A stretch of DNA of 64,000 nucleotides from the NCBI RefSeq assembly GCF_900119895.1, contig NZ_FQLR01000002.1, forward strand, positions 1 to 64,000. Direction: 5' to 3'. The position numbers were made by a program, and so were the translations under genes. This DNA is from Collinsella phocaeensis (lineage in GTDB: Bacteria; Actinomycetota; Coriobacteriia; Coriobacteriales; Coriobacteriaceae). How positions within the stretch are numbered: position 1 is the first letter of the stretch; every line of letters begins with the position of its first letter. Below the pieces are notes generated by a model. The model saw nothing but the letters and a program-made list of their open reading frames with translations, did no database searches and had not been told where the DNA came from. Of this stretch, positions 51,717-60,450 are shown one piece after another.

Positions 51717-52349
51717 CTACGCCCTGCGAACCGGATGCCTGATCACCGTCTTGAGCTTCTCGGGCGCGGTGCGCCGGGCGTCGTTGAGGTAGATCTCGTG
51801 ATGGAGGCGCTCGTCGGAGAAATCCTCAACGTAGCCCTGCTCCTCGGCGAACGCGCGCATCGCCTCGACGGTCGTCGGCTCGTCATCATACGGCCCAACG
51901 TGCAGGCACTGAACGCACAGCCCCTCCTCGATAACGAGCAGCTCGACCATCGAAAAGTCCCGCTTCTTCTTGGCGGAAGCCTCCGCGACGGCCCATTCGA
52001 ACTCCTCGCGCGTCACGAACTCGGGCACGCGGATGGCGGATATCCAGTTGAAGTCCTCCTTGCGCGCATAATCCACGCCCAGCACGCCGTCCTGCCACCA
52101 AAAACCCTCCAGAGGCGGCACGACGAAGTCGAAGTAGCCCTCGATGCGATGGTCGCCTTTCTTGGACATCTTGATGGTATACGCCACGCCGTAGAGCGCC
52201 TCGAGCGCACCCTTGTACGCCCCGCCCTCCTCGTTAGGGTCACCATGGCCGCGGACGGCGATGAACGTCATCGCAGGAACCTCGACGAGCATCGGCTTCT
52301 TGGGCGGAAGATAGAACTCCTTGTATTCCTTCTTGTAGTCGAACGCCAT
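51717..52349 (-). CDS. GyrI-like domain protein under SOS control
   Basis: 210 residues of the stand-alone GyrI-like class: MLVEVPAMTFIAVRGHGDPN, GYFDFVVPPLEGFWW and CVQCLHVGPYDDE with the conserved glutamate. E. coli GyrI/SbmC, itself LexA-regulated, protects gyrase from toxins, and related proteins bind or hydrolyse small drugs. The promoter carries a perfect SOS box between -35 and -10, so DNA-damage control is likely. It lies downstream of the methyltransferase gene on the same strand but has its own promoter. Confidence 0.87.
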   Translation of the reverse strand: MAFDYKKEYKEFYLPPKKPMLVEVPAMTFIAVRGHGDPNEEGGAYKGALEALYGVAYTIKMSKKGDHRIEGYFDFVVPPLEGFWWQDGVLGVDYARKEDFNWISAIRVPEFVTREEFEWAVAEASAKKKRDFSMVELLVIEEGLCVQCLHVGPYDDEPTTVEAMRAFAEEQGYVEDFSDERLHHEIYLNDARRTAPEKLKTVIRHPVRRA

Positions 52350-52381
52350 CGCAATCCCCTCTCCCGAGCAACGATAGACCT

Positions 52382-52409
52382 ATGATAGGCGAACATATGT
52401 TCTTGTCAA
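52382..52409 (-). promoter_or_regulatory. LexA-type box in the GyrI-like promoter
   Basis: Minus strand: TTGACA (52409-52404), a 16-bp spacer, TATCAT (52387-52382). GAACATATGTTC (52391-52402) fills the spacer. Occupation by LexA would block RNA polymerase. Confidence 0.82.
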
Positions 52410-52423
52410 TGCGGTTCGGCAGA

Positions 52424-53215
52424 TTATGTTGCGATTCGCCTAACGCCCTTCACGGCGTACGTCGCCCAGAAGGTCGGAATGTTCAAGTCGTGCAGCCTGC
52501 CTTCGCCATAGGTGTCCTCGTAGCAGTCGACCAGCTGGAAACCGGCTTGCAGCTGGCCTCGGATCTGCTCCTCCAGCGTATGCGAGAACTGGATGCCGTC
52601 CTCCACGGGGTCGAGCGCCTCCATGTGGTCGGGATTCTTCAACGGGTTGAACGGCAGGCTGTACACCGCCCGCTCCTCTTCGGGGTAGTCGAACACGTAT
52701 CCAAAGCCGTTGTCCATGCCCGCCAACAGGCGACCACCAGGCTTCAGGATGCGATGGCACTCGCGCCAAAGCGGCTTGACCTCCTCTATGTAGCAGTTCG
52801 AGACGGGATGGAAGATAAGGTCGAACTCCCCGTCCGCAAAGGGAAGCGGACGAGACATGTCGCCTCGAACGATCTCGATCTCATACCCCTCGCGCTCGGC
52901 GACCATCCGCTCGGATTCCAGCTGGCTGGGCGTGTAATCGAACACGGTGCACCGCGCCCCGAGGGCGGCGAAGACGGGCATCTGCTGACCGCCGCCGCTG
53001 GCGAGACCGAGTACGCGCAGACTGGACAGGTCGCTCGGATACCATTCGCGCGGAACGGGTTTGGTGGGGGTCAGCAGCATGCGCCACTCGCCCTGCCGGG
53101 CCTCGAGGTATTCCTCATGGCTCAAAGGGGTGCCCCACTCCCAGCCCTGCGAGTTCCACCCGTCGATGGCGTGGGCGTTCACATCGGCGTAGGTATCTCT
53201 CGTTATTTCCGGCAT
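52424..53215 (-). CDS. SAM-dependent methyltransferase
   Basis: 263 residues, class I methyltransferase: motif I VLGLASGGGQQMPVFAALG, acidic motif II region TVFDYTPSQL, DMSRPLPFADGEFDLIF and RILKPGGRLL. Small-molecule type; substrate unknown. The N-terminal WNSQGWEWGTPLSHEEYL may form the substrate lid. A likely start is the ATG at 53215. Confidence 0.88.
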   Translation of the reverse strand: MPEITRDTYADVNAHAIDGWNSQGWEWGTPLSHEEYLEARQGEWRMLLTPTKPVPREWYPSDLSSLRVLGLASGGGQQMPVFAALGARCTVFDYTPSQLESERMVAEREGYEIEIVRGDMSRPLPFADGEFDLIFHPVSNCYIEEVKPLWRECHRILKPGGRLLAGMDNGFGYVFDYPEEERAVYSLPFNPLKNPDHMEALDPVEDGIQFSHTLEEQIRGQLQAGFQLVDCYEDTYGEGRLHDLNIPTFWATYAVKGVRRIAT

Positions 53216-53398
53216 ACGCTGGGCCTCCTGTATTCAACTTGATTCAATCGCGTGCATCCAAGAGCCCCGCGGATTAAACCCCAAACGAGTCCGCGCGACT
53301 ATCAACGCGAGCCAACCCCTCGCCCAACTATAATCTAGCCACAAGGTGCAACTGAGCCCGAAGCCCAATCTTTCGAACCATCGCTCACAGGAGGGTGC

Positions 53399-53833
53399 AT
53401 GAACAGGAAGAAAGTCCTTATCGCAGCGGCAAGCGCACTTGTCGCCCTCGGCGTCCTCATGGCACTCCTCCTTCCATCTGGCGGGAACGTGCAATCAGCC
53501 AAGCACATCGCACACGCAACGGACCTTTACACCAAAGAGGACATCGAAGCCGCGTTCGACGCCATCGAGTCGGAGTTCGCATCGGGGTTCAAGGGCTGCA
53601 CGCTCAAAGAACTCCGCTATGACGATGAGATTGAAGCTCAATATCTGGACGAAACTCCTGAGCACAAGCAGGAGGGCACTGGGGACCGCATCGTCGTGCT
53701 ATCCGAATTCACGACCAACTGGCAGGCTTCCGACGAGGGATTCTCGCCAAACGACAGCTATGAAGACTGGCAATGGATACTCACCAGGCCCTCGCAACAT
53801 TCGCCGTGGGAGGTCGTCGGCTGGGGCTATTAA
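53399..53833 (+). CDS. Hypothetical secreted or anchored protein
   Basis: 144 residues with a basic N-terminus and hydrophobic segment (KKVLIAAASALVALGVLMAL), then an acidic soluble domain (LYTKEDIEAAFDAIESEF, VVLSEFTTNWQASDEGF, EDWQWILTR). It looks like a small lipoprotein-like or exported protein of the kind with a DUF4829-like fold, but I cannot assign it firmly. CAGGAGGGTGC precedes the ATG. Confidence 0.7.
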   Translation: MNRKKVLIAAASALVALGVLMALLLPSGGNVQSAKHIAHATDLYTKEDIEAAFDAIESEFASGFKGCTLKELRYDDEIEAQYLDETPEHKQEGTGDRIVVLSEFTTNWQASDEGFSPNDSYEDWQWILTRPSQHSPWEVVGWGY

Positions 53834-53867
53834 CGCGCCATCCGCGCCGCGAGGGACCGACCCGCAT

Positions 53868-54188
53868 CTACTTGACCTCGACGCCCTCCATGCGCAGCAG
53901 GCCAAAGCGCACGAGCAGCGTCTCGCACACGCGGAACCAGTAGAGGCCTATGACGAGTGCAACGACGTACAGGACGATCGAATCCTGCAGAAGCGATCTC
54001 GCCATCCATATGAGCATGAAGAGCGGCGACATAAGAAGGACGAGCGCCGCTAGAACGGAGGCGACCCTCCCCGCCCCGCCAAACGGCGCCCATTCGAACT
54101 CGGCCCCGCAGACGCACCGCCTCGGCATGACGCCGAACTTGACCGGCACCCTCCGCCCGCAGTGGGCGCAGGCCATCTCCCCCATCAT
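53868..54188 (-). CDS. Hypothetical membrane protein with zinc ribbon
   Basis: 106 residues: an N-terminal four-cysteine knuckle (CAHCGRRVPVKFGVMPRRCVCG), then three hydrophobic segments. It overlaps the tfoX stop by 4 bp (ATGA), so the two are translationally coupled. Function unknown. Confidence 0.75.
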   Translation of the reverse strand: MMGEMACAHCGRRVPVKFGVMPRRCVCGAEFEWAPFGGAGRVASVLAALVLLMSPLFMLIWMARSLLQDSIVLYVVALVIGLYWFRVCETLLVRFGLLRMEGVEVK

Positions 54189-54499
54189 CGGCGGGTCTTC
54201 CGAACCGAGCCGTCGCGAAGCTCCGCACAGACGGCCCCTACCAACCGGGAGAGCGCATCGCCGTCATCTGAATCGACGAGCCACATCGGCCTCGCGCCCT
54301 CGTAGGGGACGGCGGTCGCGCCCAGCGCTGATGCGGACGCGGGGGTCTCCTTGATGAGCAACCGATCGTCGTAGACACCGCCGAACAGCGTGCCCTCCGA
54401 GTAGAGGAGGTACTCCCCCATCATCTTCCTCGTGGTCAAGCCCTCAACACCCGAGAGAAGGTCAAGGACATAATCGAGATAGCCTTGCGAAGACGCCAT
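54185..54499 (-). CDS. TfoX N-terminal domain protein
   Basis: 104 residues equal to the TfoX/Sxy N-terminal domain (VEGLTTRKMMGEYLLYSEGT, LFGGVYDDRLLIK). In gamma-proteobacteria Sxy activates competence genes with CRP; stand-alone N-domains in Gram-positives have no proven role. It is third in a run of four minus-strand genes. Confidence 0.87.
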   Translation of the reverse strand: MASSQGYLDYVLDLLSGVEGLTTRKMMGEYLLYSEGTLFGGVYDDRLLIKETPASASALGATAVPYEGARPMWLVDSDDGDALSRLVGAVCAELRDGSVRKTRR

Positions 54500-54524
54500 G
54501 ACAGCCCCCTTTGCTTCGAATCCG

Positions 54525-54995
54525 TCAGCCCCGCTCGACGATCGCGCCGTAGCCCGTGTGCGGCAGGTACTCCACCGCGAGCCTCTCGCCGTCGTCGACG
54601 TAGCCGGAGAACACCGTGAGGTCGACGACCTCGCCGGTCTCGTCGTCGCGCACCGAGACGCCCCGGCGCTCGCTCGGAACGTCCGCCCCGCCGTGCGCGT
54701 GGCCGACGGCGACGCCCTCGACCCTGAGGTAACCCCCGCCCATGATCCGGGGCACGTCGAGGAGGGCGCTGAGGAGGAAGGCCGCCGTGGCGGCCGCCAC
54801 GACCATCGGGACGATGTTCAGGACCCTCAGGAACAGGACGTCGTTCCTTCCGGTGAAGCTCTTCCTCACCTCGTCGGGGCTCCGGAAGACGGCGTCGATG
54901 AAATCCCTCTTGCGCACGAGGTGCGAGACGCAGAACGCGAACGCGACGATGAAGGCCAGCGACCGCATCGCGAGCCTGAAGACGGCGTATTCCAT
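54525..54995 (-). CDS. Hypothetical membrane protein
   Basis: 156 residues with two hydrophobic segments (about 8-26 and 55-77), then a soluble beta-rich domain (YLRVEGVAVGHAHGGADVP; VVDLTVFSGYVDDGERLAVE). The start overlaps the preceding stop (TGATG). No family recognised. Confidence 0.72.
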   Translation of the reverse strand: MEYAVFRLAMRSLAFIVAFAFCVSHLVRKRDFIDAVFRSPDEVRKSFTGRNDVLFLRVLNIVPMVVAAATAAFLLSALLDVPRIMGGGYLRVEGVAVGHAHGGADVPSERRGVSVRDDETGEVVDLTVFSGYVDDGERLAVEYLPHTGYGAIVERG

Positions 54996-55900
54996 CACCC
55001 GCTCACCTCCAGCCCCGACAGGACCTCGGCGCGCAGGCGCTCCATGCGGGGCGTGAGCGGCTCGAGGGCAGTGTCGCTCGCAAGACGTGCCGCCTCATCG
55101 GCGGATCCGTGCAATAACTCGTATTCGGCGAGGTAGAGCTGCCAGTTCGCGCGCTGCTGGTGGCAGTCGGCCGCCGCCATGCGCTCGCGCATGCGGACGG
55201 CGTCGGCGGCGTCGCGCTCAGCGGGCGGGCGAACCAGGACGGCGAAGTCGGCGATCTGGGAATCGATGACGGCGCGGTTGCGCGAACCCTCCTTGAAGCT
55301 CGTGCGGAACGCCGAGAGCCTGGACAGCGTGTCGCGCGCGCCGTCGAGGTCACCGGTGTCGACGCGGCTCAGAAACTCGACCTGCATGACGCGGAACCAC
55401 CTTGGATTGTCCGGCCGCTTGAAGGAGACGGACTCGAGGCGGCGCAGGGCGCCGGCGCTATCGAGCTCAAGGTAGTCGCAGTACGCGAGCTCGATGGCGA
55501 TGGTGTTCGCGGAGCGGCCGAAGCGGTCGCGCTCGGCGAGCGCATCGAGCGCCGCGCGATAACGGGCGGGGTCGCAGTCCTCGCCGACGACCTCGGAAAG
55601 GCCGGTGGACAACTTTACCTTGCGCAGGCGGGTCACGAAGGCGGCCACGAGCGTCAGGGCGAGGGCAACCAGATAGAGCACATAGCGCTCAAGACGGACG
55701 GCCCAGAGCATCACGACCAGGTTGGCAAGGAGCACGACGATGAGCTGCACACTGATCGAGCGCAGCCGCTTGAGGTACGCGGCCACGGTCCCCTGTGCAT
55801 CCAGGCCCCAGTACGCGGAGCGCCCATCCCCCGTCGGAGACACGCTGTCGATAGGGTTGGGCTCCGGCGTCCGGGCGGGCGCGGTCGGAAGGTTGCTCAT
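54995..55900 (-). CDS. Hypothetical membrane protein with helical repeat domain
   Basis: 301 residues: a Pro-rich N-terminus, two membrane helices (about 48-66 and 70-88), then 200 residues of Ala/Leu/Arg-rich paired helices resembling TPR units. First gene of the four-gene run to 53868. AGGAGGAG lies upstream; MTAMSNL three codons earlier is an alternative start. Confidence 0.72.
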   Translation of the reverse strand: MSNLPTAPARTPEPNPIDSVSPTGDGRSAYWGLDAQGTVAAYLKRLRSISVQLIVVLLANLVVMLWAVRLERYVLYLVALALTLVAAFVTRLRKVKLSTGLSEVVGEDCDPARYRAALDALAERDRFGRSANTIAIELAYCDYLELDSAGALRRLESVSFKRPDNPRWFRVMQVEFLSRVDTGDLDGARDTLSRLSAFRTSFKEGSRNRAVIDSQIADFAVLVRPPAERDAADAVRMRERMAAADCHQQRANWQLYLAEYELLHGSADEAARLASDTALEPLTPRMERLRAEVLSGLEVSG

Positions 55901-56033
55901 GGCGGTCATCTCCTCCTATAAGCTGCGACGTTCAAGCCGTCGTGATCATTCGCGGGCGCGGGGCACCGCATCGCCGTGCACGCCGCATCGCTGCGCCACC
56001 GGCACGGGCAACGTTCCCCAAAGCACCCCGCCC

Positions 56034-56381
56034 TCACATCCTCATGCGTTCGAGACGGGGGTACCCACGGCGAAGCGCCGCGTTGTACTGGCTCTTCAGG
56101 CGGCCCGCTTGCAGGTACCAAGCGGCATAGAGGGCAACACCTTCGACCACGAGCATCGCCGCGAGCACGAAGGGCGCCGTCTTCGTCATGAGCAGCATCG
56201 CGTCGAAAGCGGCGAAGAGTGCCAGCACGCCGGCCGTCGCCTTTGTACGCTCCTCAACCTGTCGGCGCAACTGGCAGCGAATGCCTTCCAGCTCCATCTC
56301 CGTATAACGCGCCGCAACGATGCCTTGGCGAACGCTTTCGTCCATATGCGCGATACAAAAACGGATCACGGGACCCTCCAT
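56034..56381 (-). CDS. Hypothetical two-helix membrane protein
   Basis: 115 residues: an N-terminal amphipathic stretch with RQVEERTKATAG, then two hydrophobic segments (about 50-68 and 70-90) and a basic tail. The GTG four codons downstream has a better ribosome binding site (GGAGG, 5 nt) and may be the true start. Last of three small membrane-protein genes. Confidence 0.65.
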   Translation of the reverse strand: MEGPVIRFCIAHMDESVRQGIVAARYTEMELEGIRCQLRRQVEERTKATAGVLALFAAFDAMLLMTKTAPFVLAAMLVVEGVALYAAWYLQAGRLKSQYNAALRRGYPRLERMRM

Positions 56382-56384
56382 CCC

Positions 56385-56732
56385 CTAGTCGACGAACCAG
56401 AACCACGCGAAGAATACGAGATACGGAACGCTCAGCAGGTACAGCGCGAAGATGAGCGCGATCATCCCGGTGCGAGCGGGCGAACCATCGCTCGCTCGAC
56501 GCAGCTCGCGCACCGTCAACACGATGGCGACGACGAGCGCGACGACTGCCAGGACGGCCATGCCCATCAGCATCAGGGCGATGCCGACGCTCAACGCCAT
56601 GACCGGCGCCATGAGCAGGGCGCACCCGCAGCCACCCGGACTGTAGAGGGTGCCGACCGCGCCTCGGCGAGCGCGACGCCGCGCACGGGGCGCATGCGTT
56701 GCGCTCGTGGGATTCCGCATATCGAAAAGCAT
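56385..56732 (-). CDS. Hypothetical membrane protein with Gly/Cys motif
   Basis: 115 residues: a basic N-terminus (RARRRARRGA), a short SPGGCGCALL stretch, and three hydrophobic segments. It lies 9 bp after its upstream neighbour and 3 bp before the next, so it is operonic. No family recognised. Confidence 0.68.
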   Translation of the reverse strand: MLFDMRNPTSATHAPRARRRARRGAVGTLYSPGGCGCALLMAPVMALSVGIALMLMGMAVLAVVALVVAIVLTVRELRRASDGSPARTGMIALIFALYLLSVPYLVFFAWFWFVD

Positions 56733-56741
56733 GGCCCGCCC

Positions 56742-57569
56742 CTACTCGATCGGATCGCCCGCAGCAAGCGGGCCGTCCACATCGCGCGCGCCCACGAGGG
56801 TGCGCGTCGTGGGATACCAGCGTACCTCGGCCATCGGCTCGTCGAGCACGAGCGCGACCTCGGGCCAATCGGACGCGTTCACGCTGAGGCGCGCATCGAC
56901 CTGGCCGTTCGCGACCGACTCGCCGTCCTTGTAGAGCGATACCTCGAAGGTGGTCGGCGTAAGCATGGCGCCGCGGCCGCGCGGGTGGTTGATCTCGGCC
57001 TCGTAGAAAACGAAGGTCTCCTGCTTCCACCCGCCGTTCAGGTCATCGAGCATCTCGCTGCAGGAAAATGCGCCCCCGACCATCGCGATGCCAGCCATCA
57101 CGCCGCAGAAGAGCACGATCGCCGCGGCGCCGGTATGGTTATAGCTGATGGGGTCCTTCTTGCGATGGCGGCGATAGATGAACGGGATCGCCAGGAACAC
57201 GATGGTGAGCACGATGCCGAACGCTCCGGTGCGGTCCGCCGATGACAGCGCCCCCATGCCGAAGAGGAACGGCAGCACGTAGCAGAAGAAACCCAACGCG
57301 ATACCGCGCACCTCGCGTGCAAGCGCCCGCTGGTCGACATGCTTCTTGTGGATCGTCTGCAGGTAGAGGCAGGGGGTGAAGACGGCCATCGAAATGCCGA
57401 ACAGCAGAAAGCCGACTCCGACCGAAGCGCGGTTGTACAGCGCCGCCGCACCCACGCTCGTGGCGAAGCGGCTGTAGACCAGCGCGGCGAACCCGACAAA
57501 CAGGAAGACGCACCCCGCGAGAAGAAAAGGCGCCTGCTTGCGGTTCGCGGTGGTGGTTATGTGCGCCAT
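56742..57569 (-). CDS. Hypothetical membrane protein with C-terminal beta domain
   Basis: 275 residues: five hydrophobic segments in residues 14-170, then an extracytoplasmic beta-rich domain (QETFVFYEAEINHPRGRG; EVSLYKDGESVANGQVDARL). First gene of the three-gene operon; GAGG precedes the ATG. No family recognised. Confidence 0.72.
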   Translation of the reverse strand: MAHITTTANRKQAPFLLAGCVFLFVGFAALVYSRFATSVGAAALYNRASVGVGFLLFGISMAVFTPCLYLQTIHKKHVDQRALAREVRGIALGFFCYVLPFLFGMGALSSADRTGAFGIVLTIVFLAIPFIYRRHRKKDPISYNHTGAAAIVLFCGVMAGIAMVGGAFSCSEMLDDLNGGWKQETFVFYEAEINHPRGRGAMLTPTTFEVSLYKDGESVANGQVDARLSVNASDWPEVALVLDEPMAEVRWYPTTRTLVGARDVDGPLAAGDPIE

Positions 57570-57751
57570 ACGTATACCTCGTCTTATGCTCGCGGCGCCC
57601 GAATCCGTCGCCGAGTTGATGTTCAGACGAATCTAGCATAGGGCACATTAACCTATGGCAACGGTTCGGTAAGCGCGCGGACCCAGGATCGGGAGCAAGC
57701 GCTTTTCAAGCTAGAATCTTCAGCTGCACAGGGCGAGATGACGCGAATGAG

Positions 57752-57906
57752 GCTCTGGCCCCCGAAGTGAGTGGATTAGACGGCAATCCAAAAGTATGCT
57801 GCACCGCGGCACAGTGCCCAACTGGTCAAACGGCAGGCGAATCTGCCGTATGTTATAGGTCTACTTGCCCCGAAGGAAAAAATCCACTCACTTCGGGGGT
57901 CAGAGC
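57752..57906. repeat. 26-bp terminal inverted repeat element, MITE-like
   Basis: Arms 57752-57777 and 57881-57906 pair at 25 of 26 positions (core CCCCCGAAGTGAGTGGATT) around a 103-bp centre with a small hairpin GGCAG...CTGCC. No coding capacity. It lies in the 870-bp gene-poor stretch 57570-58437; the remainder of that stretch, apart from the sigma promoter, shows nothing I can support. Confidence 0.7.
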
Positions 57907-58328
57907 TATAAAGAACACCCTACCAACTCCCCGAGAACCCCGCGAAGGCGCCCCATCGCCGCCTCGGTGCCTCGACTTGACCGCACGTCAAGGGAAAACC
58001 CGTCTCCTCGCACTCAGCAGACGCCGGCTTCGCATCATCAAACGCTCTTTCATGCGGCCCGGCCATGCGAAATGGAACCGAGCGCGGGAACGCCCAAGGA
58101 AGGCGGCGTCCGGAGCAACAGGCGCCCAGCGGGACCCATGCCCACGGTCGGCGAGCGTCACCGCTCTTGCCACGCTGCACTAAGGAGGCTCGCGCACGGG
58201 GGGCGCTCATGCGACGATACCGCGCTCAAGCACCCGCCGGCAAGCACGCCGGCCGCGCAAGACGGTTGCGGAACCCCCTCATCCGCTCCTCCCTCCACGC
58301 CTGCGGGGATCATCGCGATGCATGTCGC

Positions 58329-58354
58329 TCAACCGACTATGCCAACTATCCGTC
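58329..58354 (+). promoter_or_regulatory. Candidate ECF-type autoregulated promoter
   Basis: TCAACC, a 16-bp spacer and CGTC match the common ECF pattern (GGAACC-N16-CGTC), 84 bp upstream of the ECF sigma gene. A housekeeping-like TTGACA lies just downstream at 58369. Confidence 0.45.
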
Positions 58355-58437
58355 GCTCTCGCGTATTGTTGACAGAGGGAGATATCGCAAACCGGTCCCT
58401 CGCGTACCGAAACCACTCAAGAAAGCGAGGTGAGGAC

Positions 58438-59034
58438 ATGGAAGCTTGGAATGCATCGGCAGCGCGCCGGGCAGGCGGCGGGGGCGGCCCGTCGCACGAC
58501 GCGTTACGAGGCACGGCGCGCGCTTCGATAGAGGCGGAGGCGAATCGGCTCGTCGAGACATACGCCGACACGATCCTGCGCGTGAGCTACACCTACCTGC
58601 ACAGCACGCAAGATGCCGAAGACATCTGCCAAGACGTCCTTCTTAAAGCCCTCAACCGTGCGGAGCGCTTCGAATCGGCGGAGCACGAGCGCGCCTGGAT
58701 CATCCGCGTCGCCATCAACGCCGCGAAGGACCTCCTCAGGCGCCAGTCGGGACGCACCACCGTCGCGCTCGACGACATCGCCGAGCCCGTAGCACCGACG
58801 CGAGCCACCGAGTACGAGCTCGAGGCCCGATCGGGAAGCGTCCTTAAGCGCGTCATGGCGCTGCCCCTGGAATACCGCGAGGCCATCTACCTCCACTACT
58901 ACGAGGGCTGCTCCATCAAGCAGATCGCCGCCATCGTCCATGCATCCGAATCGGCCGTGGCCACGCGACTCAGCCGCGGCCGGTCCAAGCTTCGCCCCGC
59001 CCTGGAAGGAGTTCGACATGAGCTCGACCTTTGA
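58438..59034 (+). CDS. ECF-type RNA polymerase sigma factor
   Basis: 198 residues: region 2 (RLVETYADTILRVSYTYLHS, TQDAEDICQDVLLKALNRAE) and region 4 (LPLEYREAIYLHYYEGCSIK, AAIVHASESAVATRLSRGR), no region 3, hence group 4. The first 30 residues are Gly/Ala-rich and nonconserved. GAGGTGAGG precedes the ATG. Its 3' end overlaps the DUF4179 gene by 17 bp, the normal sigma/anti-sigma arrangement. Confidence 0.93.
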   Translation: MEAWNASAARRAGGGGGPSHDALRGTARASIEAEANRLVETYADTILRVSYTYLHSTQDAEDICQDVLLKALNRAERFESAEHERAWIIRVAINAAKDLLRRQSGRTTVALDDIAEPVAPTRATEYELEARSGSVLKRVMALPLEYREAIYLHYYEGCSIKQIAAIVHASESAVATRLSRGRSKLRPALEGVRHELDL

Positions 59035-60208
59035 TTCCACCTCCTATCGATCCGACCTTGACCAACTCTCCTTTACCGACGAGCAGAAGGCGCGCATGGC
59101 GGCGCGACTCGCCGAAGCGGCATGCGGCACCGCAGAAGCAGTCGTCCAGCGCGAATCCGCAGCGAGCAAGATCCTGGAGCTGCACAGCGCCGACGGCGCG
59201 CGCGACGCGACGCGGCGCGCACGCCGCCCGAAGGCCCGTCGCAACGGCGCCCGCCGCATCGCGGCGGCGCTCGGCATCGCCGCCCTGCTCACCATCGGCG
59301 GGGGCACCGCCTATGCCACGGGCACGCTCGCGCGCGCGGCGGACTCCCTCGCCGCCGTCTTCGGCGCGGGGCCTGCGCAGACCGAGCTCATCGACCGTAT
59401 CGGCCGGCCGATCGGCGCCAGCTGCACGAGCGACGGCATCACCATCACAGCCGACGCCATCATCGGCATGCGCCACGCCTACGCGGTGGTCTACACCATC
59501 GAGAAGGATGACGGGACCGCGTTCGACGAGCTCACGATGAACGAGAACGGCGCCTTCAATCTGCTTCTCGAAGGAGGCGGAAGCATCAACGCGCTGACCG
59601 CGCTGCGCCTTGGCGTGAAAGGCGGCTACGGCAGCTACCACACCTTCGACGCCGACCCCTCGGACAACGCCATCCAACTCGTTGAGATGATGAGCCTCAC
59701 CGGCTCCTATTCCTCGCTCGTGGGCGAGACGCTGCACTTCGACGCCAGCAAGCTCCTCTACTTACCCGAGGGCAAGCAGGCGGACGGGCGAGACCTTCCC
59801 GCAGAGACGCTCGCCACCGGCGACTGGAGTATGTCCTTCAAGATCGACTACGAAGACCTCTCCGTCGATCTGCCCGCAGGCCAGACGTTCACCATCAACG
59901 GCAACAACGCCGTCATGAACGAACTCGCCATCTCCCCGCTCGGCGCGGACGTCACCTACACGGTCGATGCCGTGGACGGCCCTTCCGAACCCACGGGCCG
60001 CGAGGACAGCTCCGAGAACCGTGCGGGGCACGGCGACTTCACGGTGACCTTCGCCGACGGTACCACGCAGGAACTGGGCAGCGGTTACGGATCCTGGCAG
60101 GAGAGCGGCAAGACCGTCGTTCAAAAGACCTACTTCTTCAACCAGATCCGCGATGTCGACGATATCGTCAGCATCACCATCGGCGACCTGACGATCCCGG
60201 TCGAGTAG
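59018..60208 (+). CDS. DUF4179-type membrane protein, probable anti-sigma factor
   Basis: 396 residues: a cytoplasmic N-terminus of about 85 residues (likely sigma-binding), one membrane helix (RIAAALGIAALLTIGGGTAYA), then a large outside domain matching DUF4179 (IDRIGRPIGASCTSDGITIT, YEDLSVDLPAGQTFTING). Coupled to the ECF sigma gene by overlap. It probably holds the sigma factor at the membrane until an envelope signal is sensed. Confidence 0.87.
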   Translation: MSSTFDSTSYRSDLDQLSFTDEQKARMAARLAEAACGTAEAVVQRESAASKILELHSADGARDATRRARRPKARRNGARRIAAALGIAALLTIGGGTAYATGTLARAADSLAAVFGAGPAQTELIDRIGRPIGASCTSDGITITADAIIGMRHAYAVVYTIEKDDGTAFDELTMNENGAFNLLLEGGGSINALTALRLGVKGGYGSYHTFDADPSDNAIQLVEMMSLTGSYSSLVGETLHFDASKLLYLPEGKQADGRDLPAETLATGDWSMSFKIDYEDLSVDLPAGQTFTINGNNAVMNELAISPLGADVTYTVDAVDGPSEPTGREDSSENRAGHGDFTVTFADGTTQELGSGYGSWQESGKTVVQKTYFFNQIRDVDDIVSITIGDLTIPVE

Positions 60209-60250
60209 GCACGCCGTACGGGCGAGCAACGCAGCAGCTGCGCAGAACGA

Positions 60251-60336
60251 GGCCGCGCTCGACATCCCCCAAGGGAGCCGGGCGCGGCCTCCGCTGTGTT
60301 CCGCCGCCTCAGATTAGGGACAGTCCCTTTTCTGAG
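60251..60336 (+). terminator. Hairpin plus dispersed palindrome after the sigma operon
   Basis: GGCCGCGCTCG/CGGGCGCGGCC (60251-60289) is followed by a family palindrome, CTCAGATTAGGGACAGTCCC to CTGAG (60308-60336). Neither has a strong T-tract. Confidence 0.55.
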
Positions 60337-60418
60337 CCGGCGGCGATCCCGCAACGATCTCGTCGCGGGAGGGTGCGGCGCTACGACAAGTCGTCCTTGC
60401 GGCACCGCGCCCCAAGAC

Positions 60419-60446
60419 CTCAAAAAGTGCCTGTCCCCCATTTGAG
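60419..60446. repeat. Dispersed GTGCCTGTCCCC element
   Basis: CTCAAAAAGTGCCTGTCCCC to TTTGAG, directly before the padR promoter. Confidence 0.7.
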
Positions 60447-60450
60447 GTAG

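Noticed and set aside
57752-57906. Insertion sequence ends
   Set aside because: The centre is about 100 bp and noncoding and no transposase lies nearby, so only a MITE-like or RNA element can be argued.
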